Source: Candidatus Fermentithermobacillaceae bacterium (GTDB lineage Bacteria; Bacillota; Sulfobacillia; Fermentithermobacillales; Fermentithermobacillaceae). From it: a stretch of 62,903 bases of DNA. Positions 54,719-62,903 of the stretch are shown here, piece after piece. Location of the stretch: contig JAGPNE010000008.1 of NCBI GenBank assembly GCA_018052455.1, positions 1 through 62,903 on the forward strand. The letters are read 5' to 3'. Position 1 is the stretch's first letter. Every line of letters starts with the position of its first letter. Below the pieces are notes generated by a model that was given only the letters and a program-made list of their open reading frames with translations, was not told where the DNA came from and made no database searches. Both the position numbers and the translations under genes were made by a program.

Positions 54719-56305
54719 GTGTCAAGACCCAGGCCGGTTGTGCTGGTTATACTCGATGGATGGGGAATTTCAGAGACTGCCCCCAGCGCAGTAACTGAAG
54801 CGAACATCCCTTATTTTAGATCTCTTGGCATCGACTATCCCACTGCTTCTCTAGAGGCGTCTGGAGAGGCGGTAGGTCTAATGCCGAGCCAGATGGGAGA
54901 TTCTAATGTGGGACATCTTAATCTTGGCGCAGGTAGGATTGTGTATCAGGATCTAGTTCGGATATTCAATGACATTAAGACAGGGCATTTCTACAATAAC
55001 GAGGCTTTGCTTTTTGCTATGGATAATGTGATAGACAGAGGTTCAGCGCTGCATGTGATGGGCCTTTTGTCTGATGGCGGAGTCCATAGTCATGAGGAGC
55101 ACCTGTATGCGATCCTGGAAATGGCGAAGTCGAAAGGCCTGAGTCAGGTGTTCATTCATGTTTTTCTTGATGGCCGGGACGTACCCCCGCAGTCTGCACA
55201 TACTTACCTCGAGCGTCTTGAGAAGAGGATCGCAGACATAGGTATTGGAAAGATATCTTCGATAACCGGCCGATATTGGGCCATGGATAGAGATAATCGC
55301 TGGGAGAGGACTAAGACAGCCTACGACCTTCTTACATTAGGCCGCGGTCGTAGAGCGCCCGATTGGCGCAGCGCTTTGGAAATGGCCTATGAACAAGGGG
55401 AGACCGATGAGTTTGTATGTCCGACAATTGTTGATGGCCGTGGCGATTTCAAAACTGTAGACGATGGAGATTCTTTGGTGTTTTTCAACTTTAGGGCGGA
55501 CAGAGCCCGTCAGATTTCGCACGCCTTCTGCGATAAAGAGTTTAAGGAGTTTTACCGCGAAAAGCATCCTGACATTGTCTTTGTGGGGATGCTCTGCTAT
55601 GAGGAGCATCTTGACGGACTATTTGCATATTCTCCGTTAGTCCTCAGAAACACTTTGGGTGAGGTTGTTTCAAATGCAGGTATGAGGCAATTACGCATAG
55701 CCGAAACTGAGAAATATGCTCACGTCACGTTCTTTTTCAACGGAAAGAGAGAACAGCCTTTTGCAGGGGAAGATTGGTGCCTTATTCCCTCTCCGAAAGT
55801 CCCTACCTACGACGAAAAACCCGAGATGAGCGCGTTCGAAGTAACTGATGAGGCCCTCAGGCGGCTTGAAAAAGGAGCATACGATCTGGTTATATTGAAC
55901 TACGCAAACCCTGATATGGTGGGTCACACCGGGTGTTTTGAGGCTGCGAAAAAGGCGCTTGAGGTCGTTGACCAATGCTTGAGCAGACTTCTGCCTGCGG
56001 TAGTCGAGATGGGCGGTATAGTTCTTTTGGTTTCAGATCACGGAAATGTTGAGGATCTTACCAAACCAAAAGAAGAACCGGGATGTGGTGAGAATAAGAA
56101 TCACACATATCATACTTCAAATAGGGTTCCATGTATTCTTGTAGGTAAAAAGGACGAAAGTACCAATAAAATAATGATAGACCGAAGGATAGTTGAGCGC
56201 ATCGAAAACGGCATACTGTCTGATGTGGCCCCGACTATTCTTGATATGATGGGGCTGGGAAAACCGGCTGAGATGGACAGAAACAGTTTGATAACATATG
56301 CGTAA
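54719..56305 (+). CDS. gpmI: 2,3-bisphosphoglycerate-independent phosphoglycerate mutase
   Basis: 528-residue manganese-dependent mutase of the alkaline phosphatase superfamily. Starts with VVLVILDGWG; the phosphorylated serine is Ser62 in QMGDSNVGH, and metal ligands occur in SDHGNVE and the HTYHTSNRVP segment. The GTG at 54719 is chosen because GGGGG lies about 7 bases upstream and the protein then begins at the normal place; the open frame reaches back to 54680. Confidence 0.95.
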   Translation: MSRPRPVVLVILDGWGISETAPSAVTEANIPYFRSLGIDYPTASLEASGEAVGLMPSQMGDSNVGHLNLGAGRIVYQDLVRIFNDIKTGHFYNNEALLFAMDNVIDRGSALHVMGLLSDGGVHSHEEHLYAILEMAKSKGLSQVFIHVFLDGRDVPPQSAHTYLERLEKRIADIGIGKISSITGRYWAMDRDNRWERTKTAYDLLTLGRGRRAPDWRSALEMAYEQGETDEFVCPTIVDGRGDFKTVDDGDSLVFFNFRADRARQISHAFCDKEFKEFYREKHPDIVFVGMLCYEEHLDGLFAYSPLVLRNTLGEVVSNAGMRQLRIAETEKYAHVTFFFNGKREQPFAGEDWCLIPSPKVPTYDEKPEMSAFEVTDEALRRLEKGAYDLVILNYANPDMVGHTGCFEAAKKALEVVDQCLSRLLPAVVEMGGIVLLVSDHGNVEDLTKPKEEPGCGENKNHTYHTSNRVPCILVGKKDESTNKIMIDRRIVERIENGILSDVAPTILDMMGLGKPAEMDRNSLITYA

Positions 56306-56306
56306 A

Positions 56307-56360
56307 GATCTCTCCTAACGGTTGGATATCGTTGCGATCCAATGGCGTGGAGCAGAGATC
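56307..56360 (+). promoter_or_regulatory. Nested hairpin in gpmI-eno spacer
   Basis: Outer arms GATCTCT/AGAGATC enclose an inner perfect hairpin TTGGAT/ATCCAA with a 9-base loop. It begins right after the gpmI stop, has no T-run and is followed by a GTTCGAAC palindrome at about 56362. It could be an mRNA-processing or stability element before eno. Confidence 0.45.
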
Positions 56361-56448
56361 AGTTCGAACGAACGGCTACGCTCACGCTGGATTCATCCTT
56401 TCAGCGTCGCTAAGGGATGTATAGGTAGATAACATAGGAGGCGGGCTT

Positions 56449-57711
56449 GTGAGTGTAATAGTGGATGTTAAGTCAAGGCAGATACTTGATTCCCGTGGAA
56501 ATCCTACTTTAGAGACTGATGTCATACTTAGTGATGGATCTCTGGGAAGAGGGATGGTACCTTCCGGCGCATCGACCGGGACCTATGAAGCTCTCGAACT
56601 AAGAGACGGTGGGAAGGCGTTTGGGGGTAAGGGTGTCACTAAGGCGGTTGCAAACGTGAACCAGGTGATAGCGCCGGAGATCATAGGTTATGACTCGTTG
56701 GAGCAGGAACGGATCGATAGCTTGATGATCGAACTAGATGGCACGCCCAACAAGTCAAAGCTGGGTGCCAATGCGATACTGTCGGTTTCAATGGCAGTTT
56801 CCGATGCTTCAGCTCAGTCCAGAGGTCTTCCTTTATATAGGTATCTAGGTGGTATCAAATCTAGGGTTCTTCCTGTACCATTTATGAACATACTAAATGG
56901 CGGAAAGCATGCCGACAATAATGTTGATATTCAAGAATTCATGATTGTACCATCTGGTGCGGAAACGTTTTCAGATGCGCTCCAGATGGCGGTAGAGATA
57001 TACCATTGTCTGAAAGGTATATTGAAGTCTAAGGGTTACTCGACGGCAGTAGGCGACGAGGGCGGGTTTGCCCCTGATCTCAGGTCAAACGAGGAAGCCC
57101 TGGGGCTTTTGGTTGAGGCCATCCGAAAGGCTGGATATAAACCGGGATTGCACTGCAATCTAGCTATAGATGCGGCTGCCTCCGAGTTTTACGAGGACGG
57201 CAAATACGTCCTCAAAGGAGAGAATTGGACGGGAACGTCCGCACAACTGGTCGAAAAATACACTGCATGGGTGAATTCTTATCCCATAGTATCAATCGAA
57301 GACGGCCTCTTTGAAGATGATTGGGAAGGCTGGGTCGTTTTGACCAAGGCGCTTGGGGGAAAGGTACAGATCATTGGCGACGACCTTTTTGTTACTCAGA
57401 AAGAGAGGATTGAAAAGGGAATTACGGTGGGCGCAGGTAATTCGGTGTTGATAAAGCTGAATCAAGTGGGTACTATTACCGAGACCCTAGATTCTATTCA
57501 AGTTGCCGCTAATGCCGGATACCGGTGGCTCGTTTCTCATAGGTCTGGCGAGACCGAAGATTCTTTCATAGCCGATCTAGCCGTAGCTACTTGCAGTGGT
57601 CAGATAAAAACGGGCGCTCCGTGCCGCAGCGAAAGAGTAGCGAAATACAATAGGCTTCTTAGGATCGAAGAGGAACTTGGGCGCTTCGCGATATATGGAA
57701 GTAACGTGTGA
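56449..57711 (+). CDS. eno: Enolase
   Basis: 420-residue magnesium-dependent enzyme converting 2-phosphoglycerate to phosphoenolpyruvate. Conserved segments are [40 protein letters not shown] and [17 protein letters not shown]. The GTG start is preceded by AGGAGGCGGG. Last enzyme of the glycolytic run; its product is the substrate of PPDK encoded upstream. Confidence 0.97.
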   Translation: MSVIVDVKSRQILDSRGNPTLETDVILSDGSLGRGMVPSGASTGTYEALELRDGGKAFGGKGVTKAVANVNQVIAPEIIGYDSLEQERIDSLMIELDGTPNKSKLGANAILSVSMAVSDASAQSRGLPLYRYLGGIKSRVLPVPFMNILNGGKHADNNVDIQEFMIVPSGAETFSDALQMAVEIYHCLKGILKSKGYSTAVGDEGGFAPDLRSNEEALGLLVEAIRKAGYKPGLHCNLAIDAAASEFYEDGKYVLKGENWTGTSAQLVEKYTAWVNSYPIVSIEDGLFEDDWEGWVVLTKALGGKVQIIGDDLFVTQKERIEKGITVGAGNSVLIKLNQVGTITETLDSIQVAANAGYRWLVSHRSGETEDSFIADLAVATCSGQIKTGAPCRSERVAKYNRLLRIEEELGRFAIYGSNV

Positions 57712-57782
57712 AAGTAGACTTAGCAAGGGGTGCGGTGTTACAATCGGATAGCTGGTTTGTTGGCTAAAGCGAGGTGAATTGG

Positions 57783-58010
57783 GTGGAGATTGCGGTAAGG
57801 ATTGTTCACACTGTTGCAACAATAGGTCTTATCGTGCTTGTCATTTTGCAGCCAGGCAAGTCCGCAGGGCTTAGCCTTTTTGGAGGAAGCGAGGGCACTG
57901 TTAGGAGGAAGAAAAAGGGCCGCGAGGAATTCTATGCTAAGCTGACCGTATACTTTGCAGTCGCGTTTTTAGTATGTTGTGTTGCCCTTACTTTTATGAG
58001 GCAGGGCTAG
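57783..58010 (+). CDS. secG: Preprotein translocase subunit SecG
   Basis: 75-residue membrane protein with two membrane segments flanking the SecG motif ILQPGKSAGLSLFGG, part of the SecYEG channel. The GTG at 57783 is preferred because GAGGTGA lies about 6 bases before it; an in-frame GTG at 57774 lies inside that site. In many Bacillota rnr follows; here a membrane pyrophosphatase gene does. Confidence 0.92.
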   Translation: MEIAVRIVHTVATIGLIVLVILQPGKSAGLSLFGGSEGTVRRKKKGREEFYAKLTVYFAVAFLVCCVALTFMRQG

Positions 58011-58049
58011 CATACAACCGCTAAGAGCATTGGAAAGGAGATATAGGGC

Positions 58050-60083
58050 ATGATCAGCTCGGAGTGGGCAATAGCTGCACTTATCGCGGGAGCTATTGCT
58101 CTTTTGTTTGCAATATTCCTTCGTTCCAAAGTATCGTCACATGATCCTGGTTCTGATGACATGCGGGAGATATCTGATGCAATACATGAAGGAGCGATGA
58201 CGTTTCTCAAAAGAGAATATAAATCTTTGGCCATATTTGTAGCCGCAGTCTCTGTGATCATATTCATAGCAGGATATTTCACTCCTCCTGACGCTATGCG
58301 GCCTGAGACTGCGATAGCATTTATAATCGGTTCGGTTACCTCGGCCCTGGCAGGTTATATTGGTATGCAGACTGCCACCGCTGCAAACGTAAGGACTACA
58401 CAGGCAGCGAAGAAAGGGACTGTTGGCGCTCTCGACGTGGCTTTCTCAGGCGGGTCTGTGATGGGTATGACAGTCGTGGGGCTAGGTCTCGTGGGTATAA
58501 GTATTGTGTACTTTCTTTTCGGGGACCCTGGGGACCCGGCTTCTTTTGGAGTTGTAAATGGATTTGCGTTCGGAGCCAGTTCAATCGCTCTTTTTGCCAG
58601 GGTTGGCGGGGGAATCTACACAAAGGCTGCCGACGTAGGCGCTGACCTTGTGGGCAAGGTTGAAGCCGGCATCCCTGAAGATGATCCGAGAAACCCTGCA
58701 GTTATTGCTGATAATGTAGGCGATAACGTAGGTGACGTAGCCGGCATGGGTGCGGATCTTTTTGAGTCATATGTAGGTTCAATAATAGCTGCCATGGCTA
58801 TGGGCGTTTTGATGAAAGATCCAAGCGATGCCTTGTTTGCTATAATCCTCCCACTTCTCATAGCAGCCGGAGGGGTTCTCGCGTCTATTTTAGGGACATT
58901 TTTCGTCAGGATGAGGATGTCTCACCCATCCACGGCCCTAAGGCTAGGTTCTTTTTCGTCTAGCGGATTGGTGCTTCTAATTGTATTTGGCATTATATAC
59001 TATTTTACGGGAGCAGCAACCCTCTTCTGGCCGGTCCTGGCAGGAGTGGTAGCAGGTGTCTTGATAGGACTTGTGGCCGAGTACTACACTTCTGCCGACT
59101 ACCCTCCTGTAAAAGCGATTGCAGAAGCTTCTCAAACAGGAGCTGCAACCAATATCATTCAAGGGCTAGCGGTCGGCATGAAATCTGTTGCTGTACCCGT
59201 CATTTTGGTGGCTATTGCAAGTTTGGTAGCATTTAAGTTCGGAAATGACAGCGGATTTGGAGGCCTGTACGGGATTGCTTTGGCCGCGGTTGGTATGCTC
59301 TCTACTACTGGTATGACAGTCTCGGTCGATGCTTACGGGCCCATTGCGGATAATGCAGGCGGTATTGCAGAGATGACGCACCAGGACAAGAGCGTGCGTG
59401 AGATCACAGACGCGCTTGATTCGCTCGGAAACACCACGGCTGCACTCGGCAAAGGATTTGCAATTGGTTCTGCCGCTCTTACGGCGCTGGCGCTATTTGC
59501 GGCATATTCGCAGGCAGCAGGTCTTACCTCAATTGATCTCTTGAATGCTAACGTAATCGCGGGTCTTCTAATAGGCGGAATGCTACCTTTCTTGTTTTCG
59601 TCCATGGCAATGGAGGCTGTTGGAAAGGCAGCTTTTGAGATGGTGGAGGAGGTACGGCGTCAGTTCAGAGAAATTGCAGGTCTGATGGAGGGAACGGCCA
59701 AGCCGGATTACGCGAAATGCGTGGATATTTCGACTGCAAGTGCACTTAAACAAATGATAGTCCCTGGGTTAATGGCTGTGGGTGCGCCGATCCTGATTGG
59801 TTTTGTCCTAGGTAAAGAGGCATTAGCCGGTCTTTTGGCGGGTAGCCTTGTTTCAGGGGTACTAATGGCGATTTTCCTTGCGAACTCAGGCGGAGCCTGG
59901 GATAATGCTAAAAAGTATATTGAAGCAGGCAACCTTGGTGGAAAAGGCACTCCGACTCACGCGGCGGCAGTTGTGGGCGATACCGTAGGAGATCCTTGCA
60001 AGGATACTGCAGGCCCGTCGCTAAATATCTTGATAAAACTCATGAGCATAGTTGCTTTGGTGTTTGCTTCGCTGTTTAGGTAA
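58050..60083 (+). CDS. hppA: Membrane ion-pumping pyrophosphatase, K+-dependent type
   Basis: 677-residue polytopic protein (about 16 segments) that pumps ions with PPi energy. Substrate loops include [34 protein letters not shown] and the C-terminal [24 protein letters not shown] from residue 460 has Ala where K+-independent enzymes have Lys, which marks the K+-stimulated class. Whether it moves H+ or Na+ cannot be settled by eye; the ESYVGS stretch looks like H+ pumps. It pairs logically with PPDK and other PPi producers. Confidence 0.95.
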   Translation: MISSEWAIAALIAGAIALLFAIFLRSKVSSHDPGSDDMREISDAIHEGAMTFLKREYKSLAIFVAAVSVIIFIAGYFTPPDAMRPETAIAFIIGSVTSALAGYIGMQTATAANVRTTQAAKKGTVGALDVAFSGGSVMGMTVVGLGLVGISIVYFLFGDPGDPASFGVVNGFAFGASSIALFARVGGGIYTKAADVGADLVGKVEAGIPEDDPRNPAVIADNVGDNVGDVAGMGADLFESYVGSIIAAMAMGVLMKDPSDALFAIILPLLIAAGGVLASILGTFFVRMRMSHPSTALRLGSFSSSGLVLLIVFGIIYYFTGAATLFWPVLAGVVAGVLIGLVAEYYTSADYPPVKAIAEASQTGAATNIIQGLAVGMKSVAVPVILVAIASLVAFKFGNDSGFGGLYGIALAAVGMLSTTGMTVSVDAYGPIADNAGGIAEMTHQDKSVREITDALDSLGNTTAALGKGFAIGSAALTALALFAAYSQAAGLTSIDLLNANVIAGLLIGGMLPFLFSSMAMEAVGKAAFEMVEEVRRQFREIAGLMEGTAKPDYAKCVDISTASALKQMIVPGLMAVGAPILIGFVLGKEALAGLLAGSLVSGVLMAIFLANSGGAWDNAKKYIEAGNLGGKGTPTHAAAVVGDTVGDPCKDTAGPSLNILIKLMSIVALVFASLFR

Positions 60084-60094
60084 GATACGCAACA

Positions 60095-60133
60095 GGGGAT
60101 GTTTGCCTTTGAACTGCAGATATCCCCTTCTTT
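60095..60133 (+). terminator. Possible terminator after hppA
   Basis: Stem GGGGAT/ATCCCC with a 21-base loop followed by TTCTTT, 12 bases after the hppA stop. Weak. Confidence 0.4.
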
Positions 60134-60180
60134 ACCCCCGTTTTTCACGCAGTTCTGTGGAGAGGAAGGAGACTGAGGTC

Positions 60181-60732
60181 TTGACCAGAGATGAGATTGC
60201 AGCGGAAGTGTCTAAGAGGGTCAGTACTAACAACCTGTACAAGCATATTCTGGCTGTAGAGGCTGTAATGCGGCGTTTGGCTCGCTATTTTGGTGAAGAT
60301 GAGGAAAGATGGGGAGCAGCTGGGCTCCTCCACGATATTGATTATGAAGATACCAAGCATGACCCAAATATCCATAGCATAAAGTCTGGAGAGATTGCTG
60401 CGGAGCTTGGTTTCGATGAGGAGATCGTAGACGCGGTTAGGGCTCACAATGAGATTCACGGTTTTCCGAGGAACACTATGATGGCAAAGGCGCTTTACTG
60501 CGCTGACCCTTTGACGGGGCTCATTGTCGCATCTGCACTGATTTCTCCTAAGAAGAAATTGTCTGCCATAGACACTGACTTTGTCCTAAACAGGATGGGA
60601 GAGAAGTCTTTTGCTAGAGGGGCGAACCGTGAGGTCATAAAGGCGTGCTCCGAGCTTGGACTAACAGTTCCGGAGTTTGTAAGTCTTGGGCTAGAAGCTA
60701 TGAAGGAGATATCTGACGATCTAGGCCTCTAG
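60181..60732 (+). CDS. HD-domain protein (predicted hydrolase)
   Basis: 183-residue cytosolic protein with an HD metal-binding motif, His51-Asp52 in LLHDIDYED, an upstream His in LYKHILAVE and a later HNEIHG. The HD superfamily covers phosphohydrolases and nucleotidases; the substrate is unknown. The TTG at 60181 is chosen because AAGGAG lies 9 bases upstream. It stands where rnr is usually found before smpB. Confidence 0.82.
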   Translation: MTRDEIAAEVSKRVSTNNLYKHILAVEAVMRRLARYFGEDEERWGAAGLLHDIDYEDTKHDPNIHSIKSGEIAAELGFDEEIVDAVRAHNEIHGFPRNTMMAKALYCADPLTGLIVASALISPKKKLSAIDTDFVLNRMGEKSFARGANREVIKACSELGLTVPEFVSLGLEAMKEISDDLGL

Positions 60733-60849
60733 TCTGGTTCTAGGGGATTCATACTCTGAACCGCAGCATCAACACAAATCGGCTTAGATACTGGGGCTTT
60801 TTGGTGTGGGCGTAGGGAACTACTTGTTCGCCAGCCACAGTCCCGAGTA

Positions 60850-61335
60850 ATGGGTGTATGGAAAATGAAAGAAGATGACAATGAAAAAGTAGTTGTGCGA
60901 AATCGGCGTGCCAGGCATGACTACTATATCGAAGAAACCATAGAGGCAGGCATAGCTCTTATTGGCTCTGAGGTGAAATCCTTGCGTATGGGTAGGGCCA
61001 GCCTCCAGGACAGCTATGCGGAGATAGTCGGAAATGAAGTGATACTGCGCAATGCTCATATAGACCAGTATGAGCCTGCAGCCAGGTTCAACCATGATCC
61101 ATTGCGACCAAGGCGGCTGCTTTTGCACAAGAGCGAGATAAGACGGCTGGCGTCCAAAGTATCCCAGAAAGGGTACACGCTTATACCGTTATCCATATAT
61201 TTTCGAGATGGTAAGGCTAAAGTTGAATTGGCGCTTGCGAGAGGTCGTAAGACATACGACAAACGTGAAGCCATCAAGCAACGAGACATACAACGTGAGA
61301 GCGAGAGGATTGTACGAGGTAGGGAGGAGCAGTGA
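60850..61335 (+). CDS. smpB: SsrA-binding protein SmpB
   Basis: 161-residue partner of tmRNA in ribosome rescue. Core motifs are NRRARHDYYIEETIEAGIAL (partly quoted), GSEVKSLRMGRASLQDSYA, HIDQYEPA and the basic C-terminal tail (GRKTYDKREAIKQRD) that enters the decoding site. The start may be the ATG at 60850 or at 60865; neither has a strong ribosome site. Its tmRNA is encoded 1 kb downstream. Confidence 0.95.
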   Translation: MGVWKMKEDDNEKVVVRNRRARHDYYIEETIEAGIALIGSEVKSLRMGRASLQDSYAEIVGNEVILRNAHIDQYEPAARFNHDPLRPRRLLLHKSEIRRLASKVSQKGYTLIPLSIYFRDGKAKVELALARGRKTYDKREAIKQRDIQRESERIVRGREEQ

Positions 61336-61336
61336 A

Positions 61337-62152
61337 ATGTTCCTTCGCTTCGTCAAACTAAACCCATCAGGTAACGTTACTGTAATCGTTCTGACTCCAG
61401 TTGAGCGGGATAAGCATCGCGATGTAGCCGCAGAAATCATGAGGCCTTACGGACTAGGGGCCGAACAGGTTGGATTTGCCGAACGTTCCTCAGATGCTAA
61501 TGCAATTGCTAGACTGCAGATGATGGGTGATGAGTTCTGTGGCAATGCATGCCGTGCTTTTGGAGCCTGGCTAATGTCTACATCCTATTTGGGTCGGCGT
61601 CTCTTGGGCGACGAGGTAGAGATTCCCATAGAGACTTCTGGTTATGATGGGGTACTAGCGGTGCGCGGACGGGAACAAGAGAGTGGGCTGTGGGTTTCTT
61701 CGCCTATGCCTTTGCCTCGCAGGATAGAATTCCTGCCATTCAAGCATGGTTATTTGGGATTCGTTGAGCTACCGGGTATCAGCCACGCGGTAGTGTGGGA
61801 CCAAAAGCCTAGCGTAGGAGCATTCAGGGAAATAGCCGAGTTCTGCAAGTACCGAGAGACTCAGGCTTTTGGGGTCATGTTCTTGGATGAATCTGAAAGA
61901 CATGTCGTGCCAGCGGTATGGGTAAAAGAGACTGAATCGTTGGTCTGGGAAGGAAGCTGTGCGTCAGGTAGTATTGCCGTTGCAAGCGTTTTAGCGGCTA
62001 GGGATGGCGTTAAAACTGAGACCTTGGAACTGGGGCAACCCGGAGGGAGTCTGTTGGTTCGAGTTGAATCTGACGGACAAACTGGCGGGGCTGAAATCTC
62101 GGGATTCGTTCATCTAGTAGCCTGTGGCCGGGTTTGGGTGAATGGCCTGTAG
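61337..62152 (+). CDS. DapF-fold racemase/epimerase-like protein
   Basis: 271-residue protein with the two-domain diaminopimelate epimerase fold. Both catalytic cysteines are apparent: Cys68 in DEFCGNACRAFG and Cys208 in WEGSCASGSIAVA. The surroundings differ from true DapF (normally EMCGNG and ACGSGA), so it may be another amino-acid racemase, such as the histidine racemase CntK group, or an isomerase of unknown substrate. ATG one base after the smpB stop, with GGGAGGAG 8 bases upstream; cotranscribed with smpB. Confidence 0.78.
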   Translation: MFLRFVKLNPSGNVTVIVLTPVERDKHRDVAAEIMRPYGLGAEQVGFAERSSDANAIARLQMMGDEFCGNACRAFGAWLMSTSYLGRRLLGDEVEIPIETSGYDGVLAVRGREQESGLWVSSPMPLPRRIEFLPFKHGYLGFVELPGISHAVVWDQKPSVGAFREIAEFCKYRETQAFGVMFLDESERHVVPAVWVKETESLVWEGSCASGSIAVASVLAARDGVKTETLELGQPGGSLLVRVESDGQTGGAEISGFVHLVACGRVWVNGL

Positions 62153-62255
62153 ATACCCCTGTCAGAAATGTTTGGTGTTAGATGAGTTGCAGGTTGTGCA
62201 GCATGGCGGATTGGCATGTTGCTCATAAGCCGGATGCAGCTTATGCAGCTGTGCA

Positions 62256-62284
62256 TTGTTCAACTTGAGGAATCGTGCTAGAAT
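62256..62284 (+). promoter_or_regulatory. Promoter of ssrA
   Basis: TTGTTC at 62256-62261 and TAGAAT at 62279-62284 with 17-base spacing, placing the start of transcription about where the mature tmRNA begins. Confidence 0.6.
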
Positions 62285-62297
62285 AGTGTTAGGTTAT

Positions 62298-62645
62298 GGG
62301 GGCGATACAGGTTCGACGTGGGTAGTTGGGTTTGAGCAGCGAGCATGGGAGCCGTGCCCATCAAAGCGGCAAGCAAATAACTGCTGATACAAATTACGCA
62401 CTGGCTGCTTAAATAAGCGGCCACGGCACCGGAGAGAAAGCTTCCCTATCTTCGTGTTGCCGTCACTAGGGAAGATACCCATGTGGGGTTGCTTGGGACC
62501 ACTTGGGGAAAAGAATTCTGAGCTGGCGAGTTGGGAAGCCCGCTCCGGGGCGCCTCAACTTGCGAGAACAAATCCGGAGATACGCTCGTAGAGACTGAGG
62601 CCTGGTTACTTACGGACGAGGGTGCAATTCCCTCCGCCTCCACCA
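62298..62645 (+). ncRNA. ssrA: Transfer-messenger RNA (tmRNA)
   Basis: 348-nt tmRNA including CCA. The 5' end GGGGGCG pairs with CGCCTCC before ACCA at the 3' end; GATACAGGTTCGAC near the start and GGTGCAATTCCCTCCGCCTC near the end form the tRNA-like part. The tag reading frame at 62368-62412 encodes GKQITADTNYALAA and a stop, close in form to the Bacillus tag that also begins GK. Works with SmpB to free stalled ribosomes and tag products for proteolysis. Confidence 0.96.
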
Positions 62646-62903
62646 TAAAAGAACTTAAATATTGATACAATACAAACTCCTTGATTTCAAGGGGTTTTGC
62701 TATTTTTTTGCCCCAAAATAATGACGATTAGGCTAAGTTTTTTGCTTAATTTTTGATTAAAAAGCCAGTTATGAGAGAGGGGGGTGAAAGGGGTGTGTAT
62801 TTTTTGATATGGGTGTGCACAATTTAGCGGAAATACTTTTAGTTAATGTTTTGGTTATGATTTCAGGGGATGAATTTAATTAGTGCAGCTTTGAATTTAA
62901 TGG
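62646..62903. other. AT-rich tail after tmRNA
   Basis: 258 bases with no coding frame. A hairpin is at 62673-62707 and beyond it the sequence is AT-rich with G-runs (AGAGAGGGGGGTGAAAGGGG), unlike the rest of the window. It could be the edge of an integrated element, as tmRNA 3' ends are frequent insertion sites; this cannot be decided within the window. Confidence 0.4.
62673..62707 (+). terminator. Intrinsic terminator of ssrA
   Basis: Stem AACTCCTT/AAGGGGTT with a short loop followed by TTGCTATTTTTTT, about 30 bases after the tmRNA 3' end. Confidence 0.8.

Overview
The window is a chromosomal segment from an anaerobic member of the Bacillota, related to Clostridia and the Desulfotomaculum group. 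This rests on the conserved gene order hrcA-dnaJ-rsmE-mtaB-rpsU-phoH-pgpH-ybeY-dgkA-recO-glyQS-ppsR-ppdK-dnaG-rpoD, the order gap-pgk-tpiA-gpmI-eno-secG-smpB-ssrA, a perfect CIRCE operator, a cobalamin riboswitch, and frequent TTG and GTG starts behind strong GGAGG sites. A group III (archaeal-like) chaperonin sits in the heat-shock operon, as known from a few anaerobic Bacillota. The species cannot be named from sequence alone.

Layout. 1-9.8 kb: peptide and amino-acid use, with the end of a branched-chain amino-acid ABC transporter (LivM and a fused LivG-LivF), a methyltransferase, oligoendopeptidase F, an M20 hydrolase, a class II aldolase, an amidohydrolase and an ArsP_2-type permease. 10.1-13.1 kb: a tight four-gene minus-strand operon of membrane proteins of unknown function, including a DUF6754-type protein. 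13.5-19.9 kb: an accessory block with a lipoprotein metallopeptidase, an HdeD-like protein, an SLH protein and a Ser/Thr kinase with its HTH partner, punctuated by five copies of one 29-bp palindromic repeat. 20.0-23.2 kb: a riboswitch-controlled BtuFCD vitamin B12 importer. 23.3-27.4 kb: hrcA, group III chaperonin and dnaJ, with no grpE or dnaK. 27.4-50 kb: housekeeping genes for RNA modification, cell wall, c-di-AMP turnover, DNA repair, glycyl-tRNA synthetase, pyruvate phosphate dikinase with its regulator, primase and the main sigma factor; an S9 peptidase interrupts this run. 50.2-51.5 kb: paired short chromate-type transporters. 51.6-57.7 kb: a lower-glycolysis run. 57.8-62.6 kb: secG, a membrane pyrophosphatase, an HD-domain protein, smpB, a DapF-fold enzyme and tmRNA. 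The last 250 bases are AT-rich and non-coding.

Together the genes suggest a fermentative, peptide-using anaerobe that manages pyrophosphate through pyruvate phosphate dikinase and a membrane pyrophosphatase. The parts most worth following up are the hrcA-chaperonin-dnaJ operon without dnaK, the four-gene membrane operon, the palindromic repeat family, and the kinase with an apparent SLH-like outer domain beside an SLH protein.
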